A stretch of 16,105 nucleotides of DNA, from assembly GCA_002067405.1 (NCBI GenBank), contig MVRP01000080.1:1-16105 (forward strand). The letters are read 5' to 3'. A model generated the notes under the pieces. That model was given only the letters and a program-made list of their open reading frames with translations. It did not search any database and had not been told where the DNA came from. The position numbers and the translations under genes were made by a program. This DNA comes from Syntrophorhabdaceae bacterium PtaU1.Bin034 (GTDB lineage Bacteria; Desulfobacterota_G; Syntrophorhabdia; Syntrophorhabdales; WCHB1-27). Each line of letters starts with the position of its first letter. The first letter of the stretch is position 1. Shown piece after piece: positions 6,722 to 13,486 of this stretch.

Positions 6722-8482
6722 TCAGAACAACCCCGTCACCCTGCCTGTCTCCACGTCCACGTCGATCCTCCGGAATGCGGGATCCGACCCTGTACCCGGC
6801 ATGAGGCTTATGGTGCCGGTCACCGGGCAGAGAAACTTCGCGCCTGAAAATATGAGTATATCCCTGACCGGGAGCTTCCATCCTTTGGGCACACCTTTCT
6901 GTTCCGGGTCGTGGGAAAGGCTCAATTGGGTCTTCACCATCATGGTGAAATAGTCCTTGTATTCCGGGTTTGCCTGTAATCTGTCGGCTTTTGCCTCGGC
7001 TTCAGGCAGCCAGAGGACGCTGTCGGCGCCGTAGACCTTTTTGGCGATCACCTCGACCCGTTCCTTGAACGGCATCTCGAGGGGATAGAGGAACCGGAAA
7101 TCAGTTTTCTCCTCGCACGCATCGATGACCGCATCGGCAAGCTCCAGGGCCCCGTCTCCGCCCTTGAGCCAGTGCTCGGACACTGCGACCCTCGCCCCTT
7201 CGGCTTCTGCGTACCGCTTTACCAAGGCCAATTCATCCGGCGTATCGGTCGAGAAGCTGTTGATGCAGACAACGGGTTTCATGCCGGAGAGCTTGACGGT
7301 TCGTATATGGTGGAGGAGGTTCGCAATGCCTTTTTCGAGAAGCGTGAGGTTTTCCTCCCGGTATTCCCCGGGCAGGGGCAATCCGGGTGCCACCCTCGGT
7401 CCGCCGCCGTGCATCTTGAGCGCCCTGATGGTGGCGGTAATTACCGAAACATTCGGTTTCAGGCCGCTGATCCTGCATTTGACGTTCCAGAATTTTTCAA
7501 AGCCGACATCGGCGGCAAAGCCGCTTTCGGTAACATGGTAGTCGAAGAGCTTCAAACCCAGACGGTCCGCAATGATCGACGACTGGCCGATTGCGATATT
7601 CGCGAAGGGCCCGGCATGAACCAGTACGGGCTGCCCTTCAATGGTCTGGAGGAGCGTCGGGTTGATGCTCTCACGCATAAAAGCGCACATCGCCCCTGCA
7701 ACCTCCAGGTCTTCCGTGGTGACGGGCTTGCCGTTCGTGTCGTAAGCCATGGTGATGCGGCCCAGCCTCTCCCTCAGGTCTTTAAGATTACGGGCGATCG
7801 AGAGAATGGCCATAACCTCCGAGCTGACGGCTATGTCGAAGTGGGACTGCATGGTGAAGCCGTCCATCCTCCCGCCAAGACCGATGATGATGTTGCGTAA
7901 TGTCTGCGCGCAAAAGTCTATCACCCATCCCATCTGCACGCTCTTGGAATCGATGCTCAACCGGCGAAGGTTTCTTTTCGCCAACTCGGCGTCATTGTAA
8001 TTCCTTTCATGCTGCATCCGGGAGGTGAGGGCGACCATGGCAAGATTGTGTGCGTTCATGATGTTGTTGATATCTCCGGTCAGACCAAGGGAGAATTCCG
8101 TCAAGGGTATGGCCTGAGCATTCCCGCCGCCCGCAGCGCTCCCTTTGACGTTGAAAGTGGGCCCGCCCGAGGGCTGCCGTATGGCGCCTCCCACGCTTTT
8201 TCCACGTTTACCCAGGCCTTCTATCAGCCCCATGGTAGTGGTAGTCTTTCCTTCGCCGAGCGGAGTGGGGGTTATCGCGGTGACCTCGATGTACTTGCCG
8301 TCGGACTTGTCGCTTAACCGGTCCATCACGTTCATGAAGTCAATCCTGCCGATACGGCCGCAGGGGATCGCTTCGTCTTTTGCCAGCCCCAACTCCTCCT
8401 GAAGCTGAACGAGTGATTTCATCCTTGCCTCGGCAGCTTCTGAGATCTGCCAATCAGCCATCTCTCTCGGATCATACGCCAC
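6722..8482 (-). CDS. fhs: Formate-tetrahydrofolate ligase
   Basis: The 586-residue enzyme catalyses the reversible ATP-dependent joining of formate and tetrahydrofolate to 10-formyl-THF, the first C1-folate step of the Wood-Ljungdahl pathway; run backwards it makes ATP and formate. The nucleotide loop [13 protein letters not shown] is at residues 71-83. [51 protein letters not shown] and the C-terminal [13 protein letters not shown] are strongly conserved family stretches. It is about 25-30 residues longer than the common clostridial form, with the N-terminal [18 protein letters not shown] of deltaproteobacterial enzymes. The start is GTG at 8482, with AGGAGG eight bases upstream. It has its own promoter in the 8483-8815 gap. 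Its position between the two halves of the methyl-transfer cluster links methyl-THF made there to formate or energy conservation. Confidence 0.97.
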   Translation of the reverse strand: MAYDPREMADWQISEAAEARMKSLVQLQEELGLAKDEAIPCGRIGRIDFMNVMDRLSDKSDGKYIEVTAITPTPLGEGKTTTTMGLIEGLGKRGKSVGGAIRQPSGGPTFNVKGSAAGGGNAQAIPLTEFSLGLTGDINNIMNAHNLAMVALTSRMQHERNYNDAELAKRNLRRLSIDSKSVQMGWVIDFCAQTLRNIIIGLGGRMDGFTMQSHFDIAVSSEVMAILSIARNLKDLRERLGRITMAYDTNGKPVTTEDLEVAGAMCAFMRESINPTLLQTIEGQPVLVHAGPFANIAIGQSSIIADRLGLKLFDYHVTESGFAADVGFEKFWNVKCRISGLKPNVSVITATIRALKMHGGGPRVAPGLPLPGEYREENLTLLEKGIANLLHHIRTVKLSGMKPVVCINSFSTDTPDELALVKRYAEAEGARVAVSEHWLKGGDGALELADAVIDACEEKTDFRFLYPLEMPFKERVEVIAKKVYGADSVLWLPEAEAKADRLQANPEYKDYFTMMVKTQLSLSHDPEQKGVPKGWKLPVRDILIFSGAKFLCPVTGTISLMPGTGSDPAFRRIDVDVETGRVTGLF

Positions 8483-8508
8483 GGCTATTTCCTCCTTGCA
8501 TAATTCGT

Positions 8509-8580
8509 CAGCATGCTGCTTATACTTTTATCTTCACAATTTGCTACCTGAAAACTACCTGATAATACCCGGTAAGGCAG
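8509..8580 (-). repeat. Repeats in the fhs 5' leader
   Basis: The leader between the predicted transcription start and fhs contains an 11-bp tandem repeat (CTACCTGAAAA at 8544-8554, CTACCTGATAA at 8555-8565 on the plus strand), the palindrome TACCCGGTA (8566-8574) and the palindrome CAGCATGCTG (8509-8518). They could be binding sites or leader structure; no known motif was recognised. Confidence 0.4.
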
Positions 8581-8601
8581 CTAATTGCGTTCTCGAATCA
8601 T

Positions 8602-8645
8602 TGAGTGTCACTCATTATACAGTAGAGATTACGATATATTGTAAT
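8602..8645 (-). promoter_or_regulatory. Predicted fhs promoter with overlapping operator-like palindromes
   Basis: On the minus strand a consensus -10 TATAAT (8614-8619) lies 19 bp from a -35-like TTACAA (8639-8644). Two palindromes sit on it. TGAGTGTCACTCA (8602-8614) is perfect and abuts the -10 box and predicted start. ATTACGATATATTGTAAT (8628-8645) has 8 of 9 positions paired and covers the -35. The predicted leader is about 120 nt. The arrangement suggests regulated transcription of fhs separate from the upstream operon. Confidence 0.55.
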
Positions 8646-8663
8646 AATTGATCACTTTCGTCC

Positions 8664-8695
8664 CTTACTCTATAACCCCTTGAGAGGATAGTAAG
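8664..8695 (-). terminator. Hairpin downstream of the UroD-family gene, possible terminator
   Basis: CTTACTCTAT (8664-8673) can pair with ATAGTAAG (8688-8695) with a two-base bulge, enclosing a CCT-TGAG-AGG inner hairpin. It lies between the stop of the UroD-family gene and the fhs promoter, where transcription of the first operon should end. No T-run follows in the minus direction, so intrinsic termination is doubtful. Confidence 0.3.
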
Positions 8696-8815
8696 ACAAG
8701 AAAGGGAAGTATTTATACCGAGATCCATCCAATCGGGAGTCGACATCAGGAAGCTGTTGGGGCGGTACAGCATGAGCCTGTCGTCGAAAACTGCAGCAGC
8801 CTCCCTCCGGGCAGG

Positions 8816-10066
8816 TTAATAAGCCCCGTACTCCCTCGTAAACTCGAACATGGCCCTTACGTTTTCCTCCCTGGCATTGTCCATGCTTGCCGCAGCGTCC
8901 ATGATGTATCCTCCCCCTTTTCCCACAATATCGATCAGCTTTTTGCAGTACGTCTTTACGTCCCCCGGGGTGCCTGTTACCATTGTGGAAAGAGGAATAT
9001 TGCCCTTGATGCATACTGTATCACTCAGGATTTCCTTGGCCTTGAAGATGTCTGTTCCTTCAAAGGAGTATAGGGCCTTTCCTGCGGGTATGTCCTTTAT
9101 GATTTCCAGACGGGACGTGCAGCTTCCTTCCCATAGCGGACAGGGAGTGAGCCCTTCATTGATGAGGGTGACCAAAAGCTCCCGCAGGGTGGGCCAGAAA
9201 AACTTCCGGAACTGGGCTTCCGACATGAAGCCGTCAAGGCCTTTGTGTATAGGGATGAATATGCGTGGATTGCCCGTATTCCCGGCTGCGCCTACCGCCA
9301 TCTCAACCATCATCGGCAATAGTTTCTCGCAGGCCTTTATGACCTGATTCGGCCTCCGGTACATGTCGAGCATCAGACCCTTCGTGCCCCTGAAGTAATC
9401 ACCCAGGGTGTCGAAGGGCGCCTGGCTGAATCCGCCGTACTGCATGGGAAAGCCCGCTTCTCTTGCTTTCTGGGTGTATGACCTCGCCAAAGCGCCGATC
9501 TCGGCTGATTTCTCCCCGGCCTTTCTCAACGTTTCGAGAGCTTCCGCAACTTCGGGCGAGGTGAACTGGGCAAATCCGAAGGGCGTGCCCATGGCGTAGG
9601 TGATGATCGTACGCAAAGGTGTGAGCTTCTCAAAGCCTTTCATTGCGCCGAAAACACGCGGCCAGTACTTTCGCAGCATGAAATCGGTCGGGTCGAAGAG
9701 AAAATGGTCGTACTCGTCGGCGGTCATATACTCGCCTTCTACAAACTGATAGGTGAGATTGGGTCCGAGCCCGTGTCCTGCCCACAGGAGCTGCTTGAAA
9801 TCGAGGGCTTCCAGTATGGGACCGAGATAACGCAGGCCGAAGGGGTTCTGGTCCATGTCCGGTTCGAATTCCGTCATCGTTCTCCAGTAGGCTTTCCACA
9901 GTTTTTCCGGATCGTACATTATTTCCTGAACCGTCATGTTTGAATATCGGGCAGGGAAAAAGCTGAATATTGCCATGATCGGTACTCTGTCCGGCTTCTT
10001 CAGGGCGATGGCGTCGAGAACCCTTTTTTCCCGTTCCCGGTAGAGCTCTTCAGGTGCTCTGCTCAT
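8816..10066 (-). CDS. UroD-family methyltransferase (candidate MtI) of a corrinoid system
   Basis: The 416-residue product has the URO-D superfamily fold used by MtaA/MtbA/CmuA methyltransferases, with an N-terminal REREKRVLDAIALKKPDRVP typical of the family. The expected zinc site His-x-Cys is replaced by LWEGSCTSRLEII (311-323; candidate residues E313 and C316), and the distal Cys position by YIMDAAAS with D390. GNIPLSTMVTGTPGDVKTYC (355-374) matches the usual GNV-P...GTPEDV segment. The start ATG at 10066 is two bases after the corrinoid-protein stop, with GGAGG inside that gene's end; an in-frame ATG at 10093 is less likely. Adjacency to the corrinoid protein suggests it methylates that partner from an unknown donor. 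Being a non-enzymatic or structural UroD-like protein cannot be excluded. Confidence 0.87.
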   Translation of the reverse strand: MSRAPEELYREREKRVLDAIALKKPDRVPIMAIFSFFPARYSNMTVQEIMYDPEKLWKAYWRTMTEFEPDMDQNPFGLRYLGPILEALDFKQLLWAGHGLGPNLTYQFVEGEYMTADEYDHFLFDPTDFMLRKYWPRVFGAMKGFEKLTPLRTIITYAMGTPFGFAQFTSPEVAEALETLRKAGEKSAEIGALARSYTQKAREAGFPMQYGGFSQAPFDTLGDYFRGTKGLMLDMYRRPNQVIKACEKLLPMMVEMAVGAAGNTGNPRIFIPIHKGLDGFMSEAQFRKFFWPTLRELLVTLINEGLTPCPLWEGSCTSRLEIIKDIPAGKALYSFEGTDIFKAKEILSDTVCIKGNIPLSTMVTGTPGDVKTYCKKLIDIVGKGGGYIMDAAASMDNAREENVRAMFEFTREYGAY

Positions 10067-10068
10067 GA

Positions 10069-10698
10069 TCAGCCTCCGATCCATTGTCTGCAAAGGTTGA
10101 CGGCGGCTATCGCATCCTTCCCGTACGCATCGGCTTTGACGTATTTACGCACCTCGTCATCCATCTGGCCACCGCCGATCATGATCTTGACACCGTCGCG
10201 CAGGCCGGCTTCTTCAAGGGCCTCCACGGTCTTTTTCATAGAGTCGTAGGCAAGGGTGAGGAACCCGCTTAACCCTACCACCTGCGGCTGGAATTCCCTT
10301 ATCTTCTCCACAAAAGTGGCAACCGGTACGTCGATGCCGATATCAAGGACGTCGTAGCCGCTCACGTCGACCATGAACGTGACGATATCTTTCCCGATGT
10401 CATGAATATCCCCCGCTACCGTGCCGATCAGGACCTTGCCTTTCTTCGCGCCTGCCTGCCCGCCTTTGAGGAGCGGTTTCACGATGTCGGAGATCCCTTT
10501 CAGGATCTCGCCCGCCATCATCAGGTCCGGGATAAAATACTCGCATTTCTCGAACCTTTTCCCCACGATCTCCATTGCCGAACGGGCATCGTCGAGGATG
10601 CCCATGGGGTCCGCCCCTTCCTTGATCAGGTCATTCACCATGGCGAGCGTTTCTTCTTCCATCAGGTCCGCCATCAGATTAATCAGTTTGTCGTTCAA
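10069..10698 (-). CDS. Corrinoid (cobalamin-binding) methyl-carrier protein, MtaC/MtbC type
   Basis: This 209-residue protein carries a methyl group on cobalamin between methyltransferases. The N-terminal third is the helical B12-binding-2 cap (about residues 1-85). A Rossmann-like B12 domain follows, with D97-I-H99-D-I-G102, where His99 is the lower cobalt ligand of base-off/His-on binding, then GLS at 142-144 and the IGGG turn at 174-177. Length matches MtaC/MtbC/MttC proteins. The start is TTG at 10698, chosen because AGGAGG sits five bases upstream. It follows the TRAP binding protein by 59 bp and precedes the UroD-family gene by two bases, which makes a transcription unit of uptake, carrier and methyltransferase likely. 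Confidence 0.95.
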   Translation of the reverse strand: MNDKLINLMADLMEEETLAMVNDLIKEGADPMGILDDARSAMEIVGKRFEKCEYFIPDLMMAGEILKGISDIVKPLLKGGQAGAKKGKVLIGTVAGDIHDIGKDIVTFMVDVSGYDVLDIGIDVPVATFVEKIREFQPQVVGLSGFLTLAYDSMKKTVEALEEAGLRDGVKIMIGGGQMDDEVRKYVKADAYGKDAIAAVNLCRQWIGG

Positions 10699-10757
10699 TC
10701 CAACCTCCTCGTTATCTTGCTTTCGTGAGCAGCCTTTTGTGTCAGGGTCCCCATCCG

Positions 10758-11783
10758 TTATTTCTGATGCGTCCTGATGTAATCCTGAAGGAATTTCAGG
10801 GCCTCGTCACCCGGCAATCCCTTCGCCTTCAGGTCTCTCACATGCTCCTCAACTATGGGCTTGACCCTCGCAGCCCATCGGGCATCTTCTTCTTTCGAGA
10901 GCGGGATAAACTTGTTGCCCCGGGCAAGGACGAATTCACGACCCTCTTTGTCTATTTCGTCCCAGAGGCGCGCCTGCTTCTCAATCCACTCCACGTTGAT
11001 CTTTTCTATGATTGCCTTGATATCGGCGGGAAGACTGTTCCATTTGGCCTTATTCATCACGTAGAACATGGTGCTGGAGTAGCTTGCGCCGTAGTCCTCG
11101 GTCGTGTAGTTTATGACCTCGCCCAGTTTCCAGCCTTTCAGCGCTTCCACCGGAACCATGACACCGTCCGCAACACCCTTCATAAGGGCATCGTAGGTCT
11201 CAGGGATGGGCATGCCCACAGGCGCTCCTCCCAGGGCGAGCACGATCTTTGAGTTGATGCCCGAAGACCTTATCTTCATCCCTTTGAGGTCCTCGAGCTT
11301 ATAGACCGGTTTTTTGGTATTAAGGAGCCCCGGCCCGTGCCCATGGATAAAGAGCACCTTCACGTCGTCGAGTTCCTTGGGCCTGAACTTGTTGTAGTAC
11401 TCGTTGGCCATCTTGGTCGCAAGATAACCGGTCTTGACGCCGAAGGGCACGTCCAGCATCTCGATCATGGGGAATTTGCCGCGGGTATAGCTGAAGACGC
11501 TCGCGCCGATGTCCGATATGCCTTTCACGGTGCTATCGTAAATCTGGGCGCCGGGGCTGAGTGTGCCACCCGCAAAATACGCTATCTTCACCCTGCCGTT
11601 CGTCCTTTTTTCCACCTCTTTGGCCCACTGTTCCGCCAGAATGCCGTTCTTGTGCGCAGGCCCGTAAACGTTGGAGAATTTCAGCTGAATAGCCTTATCC
11701 TGGCCGTAGGAGTACGAGGAGAAGACGAGAGCCGCGAAAACGATTGATGCGAAAACAATACCTTTCACGATCGTGATCTTCAT
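10758..11783 (-). CDS. TRAP transporter solute-binding protein (DctP family)
   Basis: The 341-residue protein begins with a Sec signal (MKITIVKG, then a hydrophobic run to about residue 22, with SYSYGQDK as likely cleavage region). The mature DctP domain starts at IQLKFSNVYGPAHKNG. KIRSSG holds the Arg that in this family salt-bridges the substrate carboxylate, and the following VGMPIPETYDALMKGVADGVMVP is a family hallmark. It should deliver an organic acid to a DctQM permease, but no permease genes are in the window, so it is an orphan here. ATG 11783 is chosen over the upstream ATG at 11849 because that one lies beyond the predicted promoter, and AGGGGG lies six bases before 11783. A good promoter lies upstream. 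Its place at the head of the corrinoid operon suggests it captures the methylated substrate. Confidence 0.93.
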   Translation of the reverse strand: MKITIVKGIVFASIVFAALVFSSYSYGQDKAIQLKFSNVYGPAHKNGILAEQWAKEVEKRTNGRVKIAYFAGGTLSPGAQIYDSTVKGISDIGASVFSYTRGKFPMIEMLDVPFGVKTGYLATKMANEYYNKFRPKELDDVKVLFIHGHGPGLLNTKKPVYKLEDLKGMKIRSSGINSKIVLALGGAPVGMPIPETYDALMKGVADGVMVPVEALKGWKLGEVINYTTEDYGASYSSTMFYVMNKAKWNSLPADIKAIIEKINVEWIEKQARLWDEIDKEGREFVLARGNKFIPLSKEEDARWAARVKPIVEEHVRDLKAKGLPGDEALKFLQDYIRTHQK

Positions 11784-11798
11784 TGGACGCCCCCTTTT

Positions 11799-11833
11799 CA
11801 TTTGCTGGAGTTTCTTCTTGTTTGTAGCAAATG
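11799..11833. promoter_or_regulatory. Inverted repeat over the predicted TRAP-gene start site
   Basis: CATTTGCT (11799-11806) and AGCAAATG (11826-11833) are perfect 8-bp arms with a 19-bp spacer. The repeat spans the -10 box and predicted transcription start of the minus-strand promoter, so it could be an operator, or a leader hairpin if transcription starts further upstream. Confidence 0.4.
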
Positions 11834-11900
11834 GTGAAAGGATTGTCAATTATATATTTATATATATAAATTGACTAATTGCTTTATCTTTGGATAATAT
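11821..11900. promoter_or_regulatory. Face-to-face divergent promoters sharing an inverted repeat
   Basis: Minus strand: TTGACA (11844-11849), 17-bp spacer, TACAAA (11821-11826), for the TRAP/corrinoid operon. Plus strand: TTGACT (11871-11876), 16-18 bp spacer, GATAAT/TAATAT (11893-11900), for the regulator gene. The two -35 boxes lie in the arms of one inverted repeat, GTCAATT (11845-11851) and AATTGAC (11869-11875), with an AT-only centre. A regulator bound here would block or direct both promoters at once; the GntR protein encoded beside it is the obvious candidate. Confidence 0.65.
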
Positions 11901-11913
11901 AAGGTTGGGAGCC

Positions 11914-12702
11914 ATGTTGAAAAAAGAATTACTTGAACAGATGCCGAACATTGACCGCTCATCCTTTGAGCCTGTCTATATTCAGCTGGTGAATATCCTT
12001 CGAAGCCAGATCGCGTCCGGGCAGTTTCGGCCGGGGGAGCGGCTGCCGCCGGAATCGCAGCTTTGCGGATATCACCGGGTCAGCCCCATGACCGTCCGGC
12101 GCGCGATAAATATCCTCGTTCAGCAAGGTTTGGTGACTACTACTCAAGGGCGGGGTACATTCGTGAAACCAATGGAACTGAGCAGGGTGACATTCGGCCT
12201 TGATGAGCTGCAGAGCATGTTCGGACAGAATCCGCAGAACAAGATCAAGATGCTGGAGGTGAGCATCGTCAGGTCCGATGAGGTCATCGCGTCGAAACTA
12301 AGCCTGACACCGGGAGACCGGGTCATTCTTATCCGCCGTCTCATCACGGAAGAGAGCGATCCGCTCTTTTATCATCAGGAATATCTGATCTACGATCCGA
12401 GACGGCCGGTTGTTGAGGCGGAAATGGAGGTAACCACGCTGCACGGTCTTTTTTCGGGAACGGGAGAAACAAGCCTGAAACGGGGTGAACTGGTAATAGA
12501 GGCAGCCGTGCTCAACGAAACCGAAGCGGGCCTCTTGCTCGCGCCGCCCATGCTGCCTTCATTTCGTCTGGAACACGTTTTTTACGATTTTGACAACCGG
12601 CCTGTCAGCTGGGGTTTTTTTCTCTGCCGGGGTGACCGGCTGCGATTTAAAGCGACGGTCGGGCTCGACGACCAACGCAGGACAAAGGCCGGGAACGAGT
12701 GA
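11914..12702 (+). CDS. GntR-family transcriptional regulator (HutC/UTRA type)
   Basis: The 262-residue protein has a winged helix at about residues 18-86 (PVYIQLVNILRSQIASGQF, PGERLPPESQL, SPMTVRRAINILVQQGLV, TTQGRGTFV), the GntR signature. A UTRA-type ligand domain follows at about 100-250 (IRRLITEESDPLFYHQEYLIYD, and VSWGFFLCRGDRLRFKATV at the end). UTRA domains bind small effectors such as sugars, urocanate or fatty acids. ATG 11914 is preferred over a TTG at 11890, which would lie upstream of the predicted transcription start; the resulting leader is only about 8 nt, and ATG 11941 is an alternative. It is divergent from the TRAP/corrinoid operon and translationally coupled to a corrinoid-protein gene. 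It most likely controls the divergent operon and itself. Confidence 0.93.
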   Translation: MLKKELLEQMPNIDRSSFEPVYIQLVNILRSQIASGQFRPGERLPPESQLCGYHRVSPMTVRRAINILVQQGLVTTTQGRGTFVKPMELSRVTFGLDELQSMFGQNPQNKIKMLEVSIVRSDEVIASKLSLTPGDRVILIRRLITEESDPLFYHQEYLIYDPRRPVVEAEMEVTTLHGLFSGTGETSLKRGELVIEAAVLNETEAGLLLAPPMLPSFRLEHVFYDFDNRPVSWGFFLCRGDRLRFKATVGLDDQRRTKAGNE

Positions 12703-13367
12703 TGGAAGAGAGCGACTATAAATCGGGACTGCCGAACCTTCTGGCTGATTTGCAGGAAGAAGCCGTGCTGTCTCATGTCACCAAGCGTCTGGAGGACGAT
12801 GAAGATCCGCTCCGGATCATGGAAGAATGCCAGCAGGGTGTGCGCCTCGTAGGGGAACGGTATGAGCAGGGTGTCTACTACATTTCCGGCCTGATAATGG
12901 CGAGTGCCATCATGCACGAAGTAGGGGATATCGTGCTGCCCATGCTGAAGAACAGGGTGACGGGCAGCGAGTCGGGGCGTATCCTCCTTGGCACCGTGGA
13001 GGGGGACATCCACTATATCGGCAAGGATATAATAAAGGTGTTGCTGAGGTGCTATGGTTTTACCGTCTCCGATCTGGGCGTAGATGTGCCCGCCCGGGAG
13101 TTTCTCGCGAAAACGAGAGAGATGCGGCCCCATATCGTCGGCCTTTCCTGTTTGCTCAACTCCGGCTTTGAAAGCATGCGTGCGACGGTGGAGTTGCTCC
13201 GCACTGAAACGGCCAGGGACCGGCATATCATTCCATCGTTCATCATCGGCGGATGCGTGGATGAACGGGTGCGTGAGCATGTAGGCGCCGATGCCTGGGC
13301 TGCCGATGCCATGGCAGGTGTCCGCCTCTGCCAGCAACTGATACGCGGACACAATCCTTCTGAATGA
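12702..13367 (+). CDS. Second corrinoid-binding protein, coupled to the GntR regulator
   Basis: The 221-residue protein resembles the corrinoid carrier at 10069 over its whole length: a helical cap (about residues 10-90) and a B12 domain with D102-I-H104-Y-I-G107, GLS at 147-149 and IGG at 182-184. The His needed for base-off/His-on cobalamin binding is present. It is divergent in having Tyr where the carrier has Asp after the ligand His, and Cys after the conserved GLS and IGG stretches. Its ATG overlaps the last base of the regulator's TGA (a GTG one codon earlier is possible), so the two are translated together. No methyltransferase follows. It may be a spare methyl carrier, or a corrinoid sensor working with the regulator; the latter is my inference from gene order only. 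Confidence 0.9.
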   Translation: MEESDYKSGLPNLLADLQEEAVLSHVTKRLEDDEDPLRIMEECQQGVRLVGERYEQGVYYISGLIMASAIMHEVGDIVLPMLKNRVTGSESGRILLGTVEGDIHYIGKDIIKVLLRCYGFTVSDLGVDVPAREFLAKTREMRPHIVGLSCLLNSGFESMRATVELLRTETARDRHIIPSFIIGGCVDERVREHVGADAWAADAMAGVRLCQQLIRGHNPSE

Positions 13368-13384
13368 GAACCAAATAAAGCACG

Positions 13385-13415
13385 GATCCCCCGCGCAAAA
13401 AAGGGGCAGGGGATC
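13385..13415. terminator. Hairpin in the convergent gap, possible bidirectional terminator
   Basis: GATCCCC (13385-13391) pairs with GGGGATC (13409-13415) between the converging corrinoid and CoA-ligase genes. The A-run and G-run inside the loop allow an alternative CCCC/GGGG pairing. Neither strand has a T-run directly after the stem, so function is uncertain. Confidence 0.35.
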
Positions 13416-13486
13416 GTAGAATGCAGAAGAAGAATTGTCTCAGCCGCGGCCCGTTGCCCGGCGGTTCTCCGAGCTGCCTTTGAGCG

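Noticed and set aside
8621..8815. Continuation of the UroD-family frame past its TAA, open for about 65 codons.
   Set aside because: The family ends at the TAA, and the extension overlaps the predicted terminator hairpin and fhs promoter; its composition is not coding-like.
11784..11849. Longer TRAP binding protein starting at ATG 11849.
   Set aside because: It would put 22 charged residues before the signal peptide and lie upstream of the predicted -10 box.
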